DNA of 64,000 nucleotides from Bacillota bacterium (lineage in GTDB: Bacteria; Bacillota; UBA4882; UBA8346): the NCBI GenBank assembly GCA_023402395.1, contig JAEYGI010000053.1, positions 117,634 through 181,633 of the forward strand. The letters run 5' to 3'. A model generated the notes under the pieces. It was given only the letters and a program-made list of their open reading frames with translations, ran no database searches and was not told the DNA's origin. This document shows positions 23,442 to 32,364 of the stretch, one piece after another (position 1 is the stretch's first letter; the number at the start of each line of letters is the position of its first letter). A program made the position numbers and the translations under genes.

Positions 23442-24148
23442 GAGACCGCCGCCCTTCCGGCCGCGGCCCGCTGCCGGATCGCCTCATCCGCGACCACCTT
23501 GCCGTCGCGGAACCGGATCACCCGCTGGGTGAATTCGGCGATGTCCTGCTCGTGAGTAACCAGCACCACAGTGATCCCCCGTTGATGAAACTCCTGAAAC
23601 AGCGCCATAATCTCCTCGCTGGATTGCGAGTCGAGATTGCCGGTGGGCTCGTCGGCCAGGATCAGCTGCGGCCGGTTGACCAGGGCCCGGGCAATGGCCA
23701 CCCGTTGCTGCTGGCCGCCGGAGAGTTCCTTCGGCCGGTGGCTCATTCGTTGCTCCAGCCCGACTTCGATCAGGGCCTCCCGGGAGCGCCCGTTTCGCTC
23801 CGCCGCCGATACCCCGGCATAAATCAGCGGCAGCTCGACATTTTGGGCCGCGGTCAGCCGCGGCAGCAGATTAAAGGACTGAAAGACGAAGCCGAGTTCG
23901 CGGTTGCGGATCACTGCCAGTTCCCGCTGGCTCAACATAGCCACTTCCCTGCCTCCCAGCAGATACGACCCGCCGGTGGGCTGATCCAGGCAACCCAGAA
24001 CGTTCATGAAGGTCGATTTCCCGGAGCCCGACGGCCCCATGATCGCGACCATCTCGCCCTGGCCGATGGCAAGCGACACATCGTTCAAGGCCCGCACCTC
24101 AATCTCGCCATCCTGATACACTTTGGTCAAATGGCTCAACTCGATCAT
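23438..24148 (-). CDS. MacB-type ABC transporter ATP-binding protein
   Basis: 236 residues. Walker A GPSGSGKSTFMNVLGCLD (about 38-55), Q-loop FVFQSFNLLPRLTAAQNVELPLIYAG, signature LSGGQQQRVAIARALVNRP and Walker B LILADEPTGNLDSQSSEEI are typical of the LolD/MacB subfamily. It overlaps the adaptor gene upstream and the permease gene downstream by 4 bases each, so the three are translationally coupled. Confidence 0.93.
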   Translation of the reverse strand: MIELSHLTKVYQDGEIEVRALNDVSLAIGQGEMVAIMGPSGSGKSTFMNVLGCLDQPTGGSYLLGGREVAMLSQRELAVIRNRELGFVFQSFNLLPRLTAAQNVELPLIYAGVSAAERNGRSREALIEVGLEQRMSHRPKELSGGQQQRVAIARALVNRPQLILADEPTGNLDSQSSEEIMALFQEFHQRGITVVLVTHEQDIAEFTQRVIRFRDGKVVADEAIRQRAAAGRAAVS

Positions 24149-25275
24149 CGCATCCGGCCTCCTCCAAACGGGCCGCCGCCGGGCCGCGCTCCGGCCTTAG
24201 CCAGGACCGGCGGCTTGGCCACCGCGACTTGATCCCCGGCCTTCAAACCGGATTTCACCTCGTAATATTTACCTTGCTTCAGTCCCAATTCCACCGGGAC
24301 TTCGAGCAGCTTCTTGCCGCGCCGGAGGTTCACCAAATCGCGGCCGTTCTTCCGGGTCACACTTCCGGCCGGAATCGCCAGTACATTGGAGCGCTTATTG
24401 GCAAATACCGACACATCGACCGACATTCCCGGAAGCAGGCCCCGGTTCGTACCGTCCAGCTGGATCCGGACCGGAAAGTCAACGGTTTCATCGTCGTCGG
24501 TCCGCCCCACCACGCCAATTTCCGTCACTAAACCGGTATTTTTGCTCTGAACCGTGTCCTTGCCGGTTACTTCCGCGGGCTGCCCGGTCCTGACCAGGCC
24601 GATGTCGTTTTCATCAACCAACGCCTCGACGCCTAGTGCCTGGGGATTGATCATGGTCGCCAGAATCGCATGCGGATCGATCTTGTCGCCCTGCCGCACA
24701 TTGGTCCAGGCGATCTGGCCGGTAAACGGCGCGCGGATAAACAATTTCTCATTATCGGCCATGTAGTAACCGTCGTTTTTGGCATTAAGCGCCGCCAGTC
24801 TCTGTTTGGCCTGACTTACCTGCTCCCGGTAGAGCGCTACCTGATGGGAATTGGCCTCCAGCTGTAAAGCATTGTTGGTGGTCACCTTGTTCAGCGCCAA
24901 TTCGGTGGCGAGCTGGCCGGCGGCCAGACCCAGGTTGATGTTGGCCTGTTTTAAAGCAGAGTCCGCCTCTTGCCATTGCTGCTTGAGCGTGGCCGAACTG
25001 ATGGTTACCAGGATATCCCCCTGCTTGACCTCGTCTCCTGCCTTGACGTGGACCTTGTCCACCGTGCCGTCATAATCGGCGTACAAGTCCTTCTTCTCCA
25101 GCGCCAGGACTTTACCGGTGGCGTCAATCCGTTCACTCAGATCCATCCGCTGGGCCGGGGAAAAATCGTACTGGCTCAGATCCGGATTACCGCCCCGTTT
25201 GAAAATAACCAAGCATACGATCAGAACGACCAGCGCGATTCCGCCGAGAATGAACGCCATCTTCTTCCGCTTCAA
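24145..25275 (-). CDS. MacA-like periplasmic adaptor (membrane fusion) protein
   Basis: 376 residues: an N-terminal membrane anchor (MAFILGGIALVVLIVCLVIF), a biotinyl-lipoyl-like half (VHVKAGDEVKQGDILVTI, about 75-92), a helical hairpin rich in Gln/Ala/Leu (about 95-165), the second lipoyl half (IRAPFTGQIAWTNVRQGDKI) and beta-barrel domains. The Gly/Arg-rich tail ends GGGPFGGGRMR. TTG is the start, with GAGGAAG 6 bases before it. It links the MacB pair to the outside. In a Firmicute with no outer membrane it may act at the cell surface. First gene of the operon. Confidence 0.9.
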   Translation of the reverse strand: MKRKKMAFILGGIALVVLIVCLVIFKRGGNPDLSQYDFSPAQRMDLSERIDATGKVLALEKKDLYADYDGTVDKVHVKAGDEVKQGDILVTISSATLKQQWQEADSALKQANINLGLAAGQLATELALNKVTTNNALQLEANSHQVALYREQVSQAKQRLAALNAKNDGYYMADNEKLFIRAPFTGQIAWTNVRQGDKIDPHAILATMINPQALGVEALVDENDIGLVRTGQPAEVTGKDTVQSKNTGLVTEIGVVGRTDDDETVDFPVRIQLDGTNRGLLPGMSVDVSVFANKRSNVLAIPAGSVTRKNGRDLVNLRRGKKLLEVPVELGLKQGKYYEVKSGLKAGDQVAVAKPPVLAKAGARPGGGPFGGGRMR

Positions 25276-25547
25276 GTTGCTTCCTCATTTCGTCATAAAG
25301 TGCGCGACCCGGTTTCGATCGCTGTGTTTGGCCTTTACCATCATCTATCGTATTCGGGCCAACCAAAGTTCCTCGACGGCGGGTCGTATTCACCGGTAAA
25401 TCGGTCAACCGATGCCAAAACCGGTAAAGAAACCCGGATGGCCATCTTCCCGCGCACAAGAAAAAAGGATTTACAGATAACTCCATAAACCCCGTCACTT
25501 AAACAGGTAAGCCAGTCATTACCGCTCGCTCATCCCGGATCCCACCA

Positions 25548-25600
25548 TAACAACCAAGAACTACAAACCAATAACCAGAAACCAGGAACTGGGAACCAAG
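25548..25600. repeat. heptamer-type intergenic repeat (copy 1)
   Basis: Degenerate 7-bp units such as AACCAAG, AACTACA, AACCAAT and AACCAGA. The same kind of sequence recurs at 28283-28320, 29707-29752 and 58395-58462. The rest of 25276-25605 shows no gene. Confidence 0.5.
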
Positions 25601-25605
25601 ATCAG

Positions 25606-25998
25606 CTACTGTTCAACCCGGGCTGTGGCCGTGATCTTCACCCCGCCCCGCGGCTTCTGGGCCACCGTCACCTCGCACCAGGACGGTTGACAAGCCTCAA
25701 AGACATCGCGGGCGATCTGGGCCGCCAAAGCCTCGCAGAAAACCCCGTCTTCCCGGAAACTCCACAGGTACAGCTTTAGGCTTTTGCTTTCAATGCAGTA
25801 TTCACACGGCTCGAACTCGATCCGCACCGTCTCCCAGTCCGGCTGGCCGGTGACCGGGCAAAGGCTGGTCACTTCGTCGCTTTCCAGCACCACGGTCTTG
25901 ACGCCGGGCGGCACCGGGAAAATTTCCAGCCGGCGCGAGGGCTGGCGGGCGGTATTCCCGAGCGCCTCAAACTGATACGGATTCTGCTTCATTGACAT
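25606..25998 (-). CDS. queF: NADPH-dependent 7-cyano-7-deazaguanine reductase QueF
   Basis: 130 residues, the short unimodular QueF. It reduces the nitrile preQ0 to the amine preQ1 for queuosine in tRNA. The catalytic Cys is in SLCPVTGQPDW (about residue 47). The QueF motif E(S/L)K(S/A)LK..L is present as CIESKSLKLYLWSFRE (about 68-83). The start lies inside the end of the transporter gene (overlap of 32 bases), with AAGGGAA before the ATG, so both come from the riboswitch-controlled message. Tunnel-fold enzyme, cytoplasmic. Confidence 0.95.
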   Translation of the reverse strand: MSMKQNPYQFEALGNTARQPSRRLEIFPVPPGVKTVVLESDEVTSLCPVTGQPDWETVRIEFEPCEYCIESKSLKLYLWSFREDGVFCEALAAQIARDVFEACQPSWCEVTVAQKPRGGVKITATARVEQ

Positions 25999-26683
25999 GA
26001 ATTCCCTTCAACGGATTGTAATTGACGCCGTAATCATAGGCATCGACACCTTCCCGGCGTTTGACCCATCCCACCGCCAAATAGGTCAGCGGCGTAGCCA
26101 ACCCCTCATAACTGACTTTCCATAAATACTGTCCGGCCAGCATTCCGGTTAAAACGGGGCCTGGGACCACTCCCCAAAAGGCCACGGTGATGAAGACCCC
26201 CGTATCCAGCGCTTGCCCCACCAAGGTCGAACCGATGGTTCGAAGCCAAAGACGGCGTCCAGCGCAAAGCAGCTTCAATTTGGAAAGAACCACGGCGTTG
26301 GCGAACTCGCCGAACAGGTAGGCGATCAATGAGGCCAACGCCAGACGGGGAGTAAAACCGAGTACTGTCTCATATGCCGGTTGATCTTGCCAAAAACCGG
26401 GCGAAGGCAGGCGCAAAACGATCAAAAAGACCACCGTCATCAGGAGACAGGCCAAAAACCCAATCCAGATCACCAGCCGGGCGCGGTGATAGCCGTAAAC
26501 CTCGGTCAAAACATCGCCCACAATGTAGGTGATCGGAAATAAGATTACCGCCGCCGGCAAAGTCAGCCCCCAGAACGTCACAATCTTTCCGGCAATGATG
26601 TTCGATAGGAGCAGGCAGGTAAGGAAGAGACAGGTAAAGCCGAGGAACAGCGGGGAAAGATCCCGCGAAGTACGAGTGGACAC
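25967..26683 (-). CDS. yhhQ: queuosine precursor transporter (YhhQ/QPTR family)
   Basis: About 238 residues with six hydrophobic segments and the family blocks FPITYIVGDVLTEVYGYHRAR (about 48-68) and SLIAYLFGEFANAVVLSKLK (about 117-136). It imports preQ0 or preQ1. The GTG at 26683 is chosen because GGAGG (26693-26697 complement) is 9 bases upstream; a TTG at 26692 abuts the ribosome site. That ribosome site is the 3' end of the preQ1 riboswitch, so translation should drop when preQ1 is present. Confidence 0.92.
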   Translation of the reverse strand: MSTRTSRDLSPLFLGFTCLFLTCLLLSNIIAGKIVTFWGLTLPAAVILFPITYIVGDVLTEVYGYHRARLVIWIGFLACLLMTVVFLIVLRLPSPGFWQDQPAYETVLGFTPRLALASLIAYLFGEFANAVVLSKLKLLCAGRRLWLRTIGSTLVGQALDTGVFITVAFWGVVPGPVLTGMLAGQYLWKVSYEGLATPLTYLAVGWVKRREGVDAYDYGVNYNPLKGIHVNEAESVSV

Positions 26684-26692
26684 CGATATCAA

Positions 26693-26730
26693 CCTCCAGT
26701 TTTGGTTAGGCGGGTTGCTGTGACCGCCAG
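26693..26730 (-). ncRNA. preQ1-I riboswitch (translational)
   Basis: On the minus strand CTGGCGGTCACAGCAACCC is followed by GCCTAACCAAAACTGGAGG. GGCGG pairs with CCGCC around UCACAGCAAC, then comes the A-rich tail AACCAAAAC running into the GGAGG ribosome site. This closely resembles the Thermoanaerobacter tengcongensis aptamer as I remember it (loop UCGCAGUAAC, tail UUAACAAAACAAGG). It directly precedes a queuosine precursor transporter gene and queF. A TGATATAAT extended -10 box lies at 26746-26754. Confidence 0.85.
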
Positions 26731-27008
26731 CGATTTGCTACGCTCATTATATCAGAAAGTTGCGGAAGCGGCGAGGGGAATTTGGGGATTGCAAATGTTG
26801 CCGCCTGGATGGTGGTTTTGTTCTTAGTTATTAGTTATTTAGTTGTTGATTGAACCGTTCACGGTTCGTGCGGGGCTTTGCGAAGGTAATGCGAAAGCTG
26901 TTACATTATGTTCAATGGGAAACCATTGCGCCGGGAAGTAAAATAGTTTATGCTTGAATAAGTATCGCTTATACGTTTCAATGGATTACATTCAATCAGC
27001 AAACTGAA

Positions 27009-28295
27009 ATGGACTTCGACATGACAATCAAAGAATATTCCATGAAATACGGCCACGGCCAGATCCCCTTCTCCCTCAACCCGGACCGGGTTGCGGCGGA
27101 ACTGAGGATCAAAGAGCAGCCGGTGCTGGCCGACCCGGTCGCCGCAATCCGCGAAGCCATCCGCAACCCCATCGGCTCCCCGCCCTTGCGGGAAATCGTT
27201 CAACCCGGCCAGAAAATAGCCCTGATCGTCAATGACCCAACCCGGGTCGCCAACAGCCATCTCTTGCTGCCGGTTCTGCTGGACGAGTTGAATGCAGCCG
27301 GAGTTGGCGACGAACAGATGGTGATCCTTTTCGCTCTCGGCACCCATCGGGCCATGACCGAGGCTGAAATGACCGAGGCGGTCGGCCCTGAGGTCGTCCG
27401 GCGGATCCGCCTGGTAAATCCGAATTGCAAAGACCCGTCGCAGTATGTCTCCTTCGGAACTACTTCGCGCGGAACTCCGGTCGCCTTTCACAAGGTGGCC
27501 GCGGAGGCCGATCACATCATCTGCACCGGCAGCGTAGTCCATCACTTCTTCGCCGGTTTTGGGGGCGGCCGGAAAGCGCTGCTGCCCGGGGTCGCCGCTT
27601 ACGAGACCATTCGCCGCAATCACAGCTGGCTGTTGGATCCGGATGCCGTCATCGGCAAACTCTCCGGCAATCCGATTTACGAGGATCAGATCGAAGGCGC
27701 TGAGATGTGCCGGCCCTCCTTCCTGTTAAACGTGGTCCTCAATGAAAAAAAGGAATTTCTGAAAGTCTTCGCCGGGGATTATATCCAGGCCCATCTGGAA
27801 GCCTGCCGCTTCGTGGACCAGGTCTTCGGCGTCCCGCTTAACGCCCCGGCCGATCTGGTGATTGCCAGTTGCGGGGGGTACCCCAAGGACATCAATGTTT
27901 ATCAGCTTCAAAAAACCATGGATAACGCCTGGTGCGCCGTACGCGACGGCGGGGCCGTGATTATTCTCGGCGAATGCATCGAAGGGTCCGGTTCCACTAC
28001 CTATGAGCAGACCATGCGGGAATGCCGGACTCCGGAACAGGTGGAAGCGAGACTCCGGGCCGACTTTCAAATCGGCGCTCATAAGGCTTACGCGGTCACC
28101 CGGCTGATGAAAAAAGCCCGCTTCATCCTGGTCTCCACCCTCGATCCCGACCTGGCCCGGCTGCTTTTGTTCACTCCGGCCCGGGATATGGAGGAAGCGT
28201 TACGGCTGGCGGCAGAGGTTGCCGGCCCGGAACCGCGCGTCGTGCTGATGCCGCAGGGAAGCCTGACGGTGCCGGTAGTTGGCTCTAGTTCTTAA
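27009..28295 (+). CDS. larA: nickel-dependent 2-hydroxyacid racemase (LarA family)
   Basis: 428 residues. The family racemises lactate or related 2-hydroxyacids using a nickel pincer nucleotide. GTHRAMT (about 116-122) holds one catalytic His. VVHHFFAGFGGGRKALLPGVAAYETI (about 179-204) holds the second His and the Lys that binds the pincer, and RNHSW (about 207) the Ni-ligand His. No larB, larC or larE is in the window, so the cofactor must be made elsewhere. No strong ribosome site precedes the ATGs at 27009 or 27021. It lies before LeuC/LeuD-type genes; malate or another diacid is a plausible substrate, but that is inference. Confidence 0.88.
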   Translation: MDFDMTIKEYSMKYGHGQIPFSLNPDRVAAELRIKEQPVLADPVAAIREAIRNPIGSPPLREIVQPGQKIALIVNDPTRVANSHLLLPVLLDELNAAGVGDEQMVILFALGTHRAMTEAEMTEAVGPEVVRRIRLVNPNCKDPSQYVSFGTTSRGTPVAFHKVAAEADHIICTGSVVHHFFAGFGGGRKALLPGVAAYETIRRNHSWLLDPDAVIGKLSGNPIYEDQIEGAEMCRPSFLLNVVLNEKKEFLKVFAGDYIQAHLEACRFVDQVFGVPLNAPADLVIASCGGYPKDINVYQLQKTMDNAWCAVRDGGAVIILGECIEGSGSTTYEQTMRECRTPEQVEARLRADFQIGAHKAYAVTRLMKKARFILVSTLDPDLARLLLFTPARDMEEALRLAAEVAGPEPRVVLMPQGSLTVPVVGSSS

Positions 28296-28320
28296 TTCTT
28301 AGTTCTCGGTTCTCTTAAGT
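28283..28320. repeat. heptamer-type intergenic repeat (copy 2)
   Basis: CTAGTTCTTAATTCTTAGTT and the following bases are made of degenerate GTTCTTA-like heptamers between larA and the LeuC-type gene. Confidence 0.45.
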
Positions 28321-28448
28321 TCTTGAAGTTCGGGTCTTCGGCTGTTTTTTCACCTTTTGTTCTGGCTTCTGAATTCCGAATTCCCGACCTGAATTGGGTT
28401 TCAGGGGATAGGATGTAATCAACGAGTTCAAGGAGGAATCCACTTATC

Positions 28449-29699
28449 GTGCACGCCATTGAGAAAATATTCGCGAAAGCCGCCGGGAAGCCGCGGGTGG
28501 CCGCCGGCGAGATCGTCAATTGCCGGGTGGACCTGGCCGGAATCAACGACCTCTATCTTCAGACCATTCGCTCCTTCCGGGAAATGGGCGGAAAACAGGT
28601 TCACGATCCGCGCGGCGTCGTCGTCTTCCTCGATCATTACGCCCCTGCCTCCACCATCATGCAGGCCGAAAACCAGAAGCAATTCCGGGAATTCTGCCGG
28701 GAGCAGGGCATTGACTTGCTGATGGATATTGATCAGGGCGTCTGTCATCAGGTGTTGGTCGACCGAGGCCTGATCCGGCCGGGAATGATCCTGGTGGTTA
28801 CCGACTCCCATACCACGACTCACGGCGCGTTCGGAGCCTTCGGCACCGGTGTCGGCGCCACCGACCTGGCAACGATTCTGATCTCCGGCGAACTGTGGTT
28901 CCGCGTGCCGGAGATCATCCGGATTCATCTCACCGGCAAACTGAAAAAAGGCGTTTTCGCCAAGGATATCATTCTGAAAATCATCGGCGATCTCGGCGCC
29001 GATTACGGCGTCTACAAAGCAATCGAGTTCACCGGGCCGGTTTTGGCAAACCTCAGTGTTTCGGAACGAATGGCGCTGTGCAACATGACCACTGAACTAG
29101 GGGCCAAGACCAGCTACATCCAGCCCGATCATATTACATTGCAGTATTTGGTGGAAAAACAAGTGCGGGATTTTGAGATCATCGAGACCGACCCCGGTTA
29201 CCAGTATGCCGCCGAACATACCTACGACGTCTCCGGGATCGGCCCGCAAGTGGCCGCCCCTTCCAGCGTCGACAATGTTTCGGCCGTCTCCGACCTGCTC
29301 GGCGTCCCCATTGATCAAGCGTTTCTCGGGACCTGCACCGGCGGCCGGGTTCCGGATCTGGCCGTTGCCGCTAAGATCTTAAAGGGCAAGCACATCAGCC
29401 CCCGAACCCGTTTGGTCGTCGTTCCCGCCTCCAAGCGGGTATTGCTGGAAGCGATTCATCTCGGCTATATTCAAACTCTGGTCGAGGCCGGAGCCACGCT
29501 GGTGACCCCCGGTTGCGCCGCCTGTCTCGGAACGCACCAAGGCATGCTGGCCGCGGACGAACGTTGCATCACTTCTTCCAGCCGCAATTTCCCGGGCCGG
29601 ATGGGCCACAGTCAGGCCGAGATTTACGTGGCGTCTCCGGCGTCGGTGGCCGCCGCCGCCCTGGAAGGAAAGATTGTCGATCCGAGGGAGTATGTGTAA
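28449..29699 (+). CDS. aconitase-family dehydratase large subunit (LeuC/homoaconitase type)
   Basis: 416 residues, the archaeal/clostridial short LeuC form. TDSHTTTHGAFGAFGTGVGATDLA (about 118-141) is the conserved substrate loop. The iron-sulfur cysteines are in GTCTGGR (about 298) and GCAACLG (about 357 and 360). With the small subunit at 29803 it would isomerise or hydrate a branched or dicarboxylic acid. Isopropylmalate, homocitrate, methylmalate and dimethylmaleate are all handled by relatives. The pairing with a LarA-type racemase, and the absence of leuA and leuB, argue against plain leucine synthesis. Start is GTG with AGGAGG 12 bases upstream. Confidence 0.87.
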   Translation: MHAIEKIFAKAAGKPRVAAGEIVNCRVDLAGINDLYLQTIRSFREMGGKQVHDPRGVVVFLDHYAPASTIMQAENQKQFREFCREQGIDLLMDIDQGVCHQVLVDRGLIRPGMILVVTDSHTTTHGAFGAFGTGVGATDLATILISGELWFRVPEIIRIHLTGKLKKGVFAKDIILKIIGDLGADYGVYKAIEFTGPVLANLSVSERMALCNMTTELGAKTSYIQPDHITLQYLVEKQVRDFEIIETDPGYQYAAEHTYDVSGIGPQVAAPSSVDNVSAVSDLLGVPIDQAFLGTCTGGRVPDLAVAAKILKGKHISPRTRLVVVPASKRVLLEAIHLGYIQTLVEAGATLVTPGCAACLGTHQGMLAADERCITSSSRNFPGRMGHSQAEIYVASPASVAAAALEGKIVDPREYV

Positions 29700-29706
29700 G
29701 TGGGGG

Positions 29707-29752
29707 GCTGGTTGCTGGTTCCTAGTTCTTGGTTGCTGGTTATTGGTTGTTA
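29707..29752. repeat. heptamer-type intergenic repeat (copy 3)
   Basis: Consecutive 7-bp units GTTCTTG, GTTGCTG, GTTATTG, GTTGTTA between the large- and small-subunit genes. Confidence 0.6.
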
Positions 29753-29802
29753 AAGAGCGATGGGTTGGTTTTTAGTATATCAAGGAGAGATGTGATAGAA
29801 GG

Positions 29803-30303
29803 ATGAATACGATCATTTCCGGCCGGGCCTTTGTCTTTGGTTCCAATATCGATACCGATCAGATTTATCCCGGCCGTTATTTGGATCTCACCGATCCGGA
29901 GGATGTGGCCAAACATGCCATGGAAGGAGCCGACCCCGAATTCGTGAAGCAGGTCCGGTCCGGCGATCTGATCGTCGCCGCCACCAATTTCGGCTGCGGC
30001 TCCAGCCGAGAGCACGCCGCAGTCACCCTGAAGGCGGCAGGCATCAGTTGCGTGGTGGCCGCCTCATTCGCCCGGATCTTCTACCGCAACGCCATCAATC
30101 TCGGGATTCCCCTGCTGGTCTGCCCGGGTATTCACGGAAAGGTCAACCCGGGCGACCGGCTGACCGTCGATCTGACCGCCGGGAAAGTCACGAACGAGAC
30201 CACCGGCGCTGTCTTGCAAGCCGAGCCGTTATCGGAGTATGTGATGACCATTCTGGAGAGCGGCGGGATCAAGCCGCTGATCCGTCAGAAATACGGGCAA
30301 TGA
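29803..30303 (+). CDS. aconitase-family dehydratase small subunit (LeuD type)
   Basis: 166 residues. FGSNIDTDQIYPGRYL (about 12-27) and NFGCGSSREHAAVTLKAAGISCVVAASFARIFYRNAINLGIPLL (about 65-108) are the swivelling-domain signatures of LeuD. It supplies substrate-specificity residues to the large subunit at 28449-29699. The loop after YPGRYLDLTDPEDVAKHAM differs from the usual leucine-pathway YLK, so the substrate may not be isopropylmalate. A strong terminator follows the stop. Confidence 0.88.
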   Translation: MNTIISGRAFVFGSNIDTDQIYPGRYLDLTDPEDVAKHAMEGADPEFVKQVRSGDLIVAATNFGCGSSREHAAVTLKAAGISCVVAASFARIFYRNAINLGIPLLVCPGIHGKVNPGDRLTVDLTAGKVTNETTGAVLQAEPLSEYVMTILESGGIKPLIRQKYGQ

Positions 30304-30305
30304 AG

Positions 30306-30342
30306 CAAAACCCCCGGTTCCGCATAGAACCGGGGGTTTTCT
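30306..30342. terminator. bidirectional terminator
   Basis: AAAACCCCCGGTTC pairs with GAACCGGGGGTTTT around a 6-base loop between convergent genes. Runs of A and T on the two sides suit both directions. Confidence 0.9.
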
Positions 30343-30344
30343 CT

Positions 30345-30887
30345 CTATGGTTCATTTGACGATCCGTAAACCGCTTCTCCCCGTTTCTTCCCTATTCCCG
30401 GAATCAGCAGCGGCACCTGATTTCGATATTCCCGGAACTCCGCGCCGAACTTCCGCTCCAACCGTGGTTCGGTGACGGTTTTCAGATAAACAAGCCATCC
30501 GGCCAACCAAAGCAAGGCCCCGGTCAAAGCCGTGACCGAGTTCAAAATGAACGCCGCCGCGATATAGAGGCAAAATGCTCCGAAGGCTACCGGATTCCGG
30601 GTGAGACGGTACGGTCCGGACCGGATCAACTGATTGGTTCGGGAACTCACGGCAGGAGACGGCTCGTCTTCTTCCCCGAAGCGCGACTGAAAACAGGCGA
30701 AAGCCGGAAAAGGAGCGCCGGCGCAGATGATGAGCGCGCCGATCATCCAGCCCGCTTCGGCGTTGCCGAGAATCGCCCGCGGGAACCGCTGGGCTATTAA
30801 AGCGAGCAAATAAGGAACACCCACCAAAAAAACGGTTGAGCCGAGCAGATGGCCGAGAATGCGCCAGACCGTTCTGAAAAGTTTCAT
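30345..30887 (-). CDS. isoprenylcysteine carboxyl methyltransferase-like membrane protein
   Basis: 180 residues with four or five hydrophobic segments and the ICMT/PEMT signature near the C-terminus: GPYRLTRNPVAFGAFCLYIAAAF (about 91-113), then EPRLERKFGAEFREYRNQVPLLIP (about 141-164). These bind SAM at the membrane face and methylate small lipids or thiols. Bacterial members mostly have no known substrate. GGAG lies 10 bases before the ATG. It stands alone, convergent with the aconitase-type operon. Confidence 0.82.
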   Translation of the reverse strand: MKLFRTVWRILGHLLGSTVFLVGVPYLLALIAQRFPRAILGNAEAGWMIGALIICAGAPFPAFACFQSRFGEEDEPSPAVSSRTNQLIRSGPYRLTRNPVAFGAFCLYIAAAFILNSVTALTGALLWLAGWLVYLKTVTEPRLERKFGAEFREYRNQVPLLIPGIGKKRGEAVYGSSNEP

Positions 30888-31081
30888 CGCTTTACACTCC
30901 TGCCATGTCCTAATCCAAATAAGGCTTGGTTTAATTTTCCCGAACCATGAGTAATCAATTCGGATCGGCGGCCGGGCCTTCCCGTCGGAATGGTGGAATG
31001 AAATGGAGAACCTCCATGCCGGACGCGATAAAACCCTCGTTCAAGGCCAAGGGAGCACCTTAACGCTTTTAGTCGGGGTTT

Positions 31082-32320
31082 TTACCCCTTCACCACCGCC
31101 ACCGTTTTTAACCGCATGACCGGCCGGACCAGGTCCCGTTCGTTTTCGATCACCTGATCGATCTCCTTATAGGCCCAGCGGGATTCATCCGCGATCCGGT
31201 TCCGCTTCGGCGTACCGAGCACCACATCCTGCTGTTTCAGGTCTGCCAAAACTTCCTCGGCCTTGAAGCGGCGCTCCGCTTCCTTCCGGCCCATTTTCCG
31301 GCCGGCTCCGTGGGAACAGGACTGAAAACTCTCCGGGTTCCCAAGACCTTCCACAATATAGCTGTACGAACCCATCGCGCCGGGAATGATCCCCGGCTCG
31401 CCCGCGCGGACCCGGATCGCCCCTTTGCGGTGGATCCAAAGACTCTGGCCGAAATGCCGCTCCAGCGCGGCGTAGTTATGATGGGCGTTCACTTCCAGAT
31501 CAATCCCGGCTCCCGAAAAGCCGGCGTGCTTGGCCACGGCGTGAAAAACGATCCGCTTCACCCGCTCCATCATTAATTGCCGGTTCTCCATGGCGAACTC
31601 CAGCGCCAGGTTCATCCACTCGATATAGGAGCGGCCCGGATCGGAATCAGTGGGCAGGAAAGCCAGATCCCACTCGGGCCGGACGGCTGAGGCGAACTTC
31701 CGGTTAAATTCCTTGGCGGCCCGGTTGAAATAATGGCAGATCTGATAGCCGAAGTTCCGCGACCCGGAGTGGAGCATCAGTCCCAGATATCCGTCGTCAT
31801 CCTCCTGCAGTTCAATGAAGTGATTGCCTCCGCCCAAAGTGCCGGCCTGATAATACCCGGCGTCGATCTCCGCCAGCAATTCCTTGGGCTCCTCCCGGTG
31901 ACGCCCTTCGCGGGCAAACCGGTCCAAGGCCGCGCAGTTCTGAGCGGTTTGGTGATGAGCGAATCCCACCGGAATCTCCCGCATGATTGCGCCGACGATC
32001 AGTTGGGCCAATTTGCCATTGGGAGTACCGGTCGTTTTGATCAGCGCCGCCGGAATATTGGTATGGATGAATCCCATGCCGCAGCCGATATCCACTCCGA
32101 CCGCATTGGGAATGATCGCTCCCTCGCAGGCCAGAACCCCGCCGATCGGCATCCCGTATCCGGCGTGGGTGTCGGGCATCAAGGCCACCTGCCTGAACGC
32201 GAACGGAAGATTAGCCAGATTCAGCGCCTGGGCCTGGCATTCCGGCTCCAGGTCCTCGGGCTTTTTCAGCCAGATCTTGACCGGCAGCCTTTGTTTTTCC
32301 TGGTGATATAAGACAAACAT
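31082..32320 (-). CDS. rtcB: RtcB family RNA-splicing ligase
   Basis: 412 residues. RtcB joins 2',3'-cyclic phosphate or 3'-phosphate RNA ends to 5'-OH ends using GTP and Mn2+. DIGCGMGFIHTN (about 76-87) supplies metal ligands, GTLGGGNHFIELQ (about 159-171) and LMLHSGSRNFG (about 181-191) the Mn site. SCSHGAGRKMGRKEA (about 338-352) holds the His that becomes guanylated. The length fits bacterial RtcB2-type proteins lacking the archaeal insertion. GAGG precedes the ATG. No archease or rtcR gene is adjacent; bacterial roles are in RNA repair. Confidence 0.92.
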   Translation of the reverse strand: MFVLYHQEKQRLPVKIWLKKPEDLEPECQAQALNLANLPFAFRQVALMPDTHAGYGMPIGGVLACEGAIIPNAVGVDIGCGMGFIHTNIPAALIKTTGTPNGKLAQLIVGAIMREIPVGFAHHQTAQNCAALDRFAREGRHREEPKELLAEIDAGYYQAGTLGGGNHFIELQEDDDGYLGLMLHSGSRNFGYQICHYFNRAAKEFNRKFASAVRPEWDLAFLPTDSDPGRSYIEWMNLALEFAMENRQLMMERVKRIVFHAVAKHAGFSGAGIDLEVNAHHNYAALERHFGQSLWIHRKGAIRVRAGEPGIIPGAMGSYSYIVEGLGNPESFQSCSHGAGRKMGRKEAERRFKAEEVLADLKQQDVVLGTPKRNRIADESRWAYKEIDQVIENERDLVRPVMRLKTVAVVKG

Positions 32321-32364
32321 CGTTGGATTCCTCGCTTAGATAGGCTCAGAAGATTTTAAAAGAA

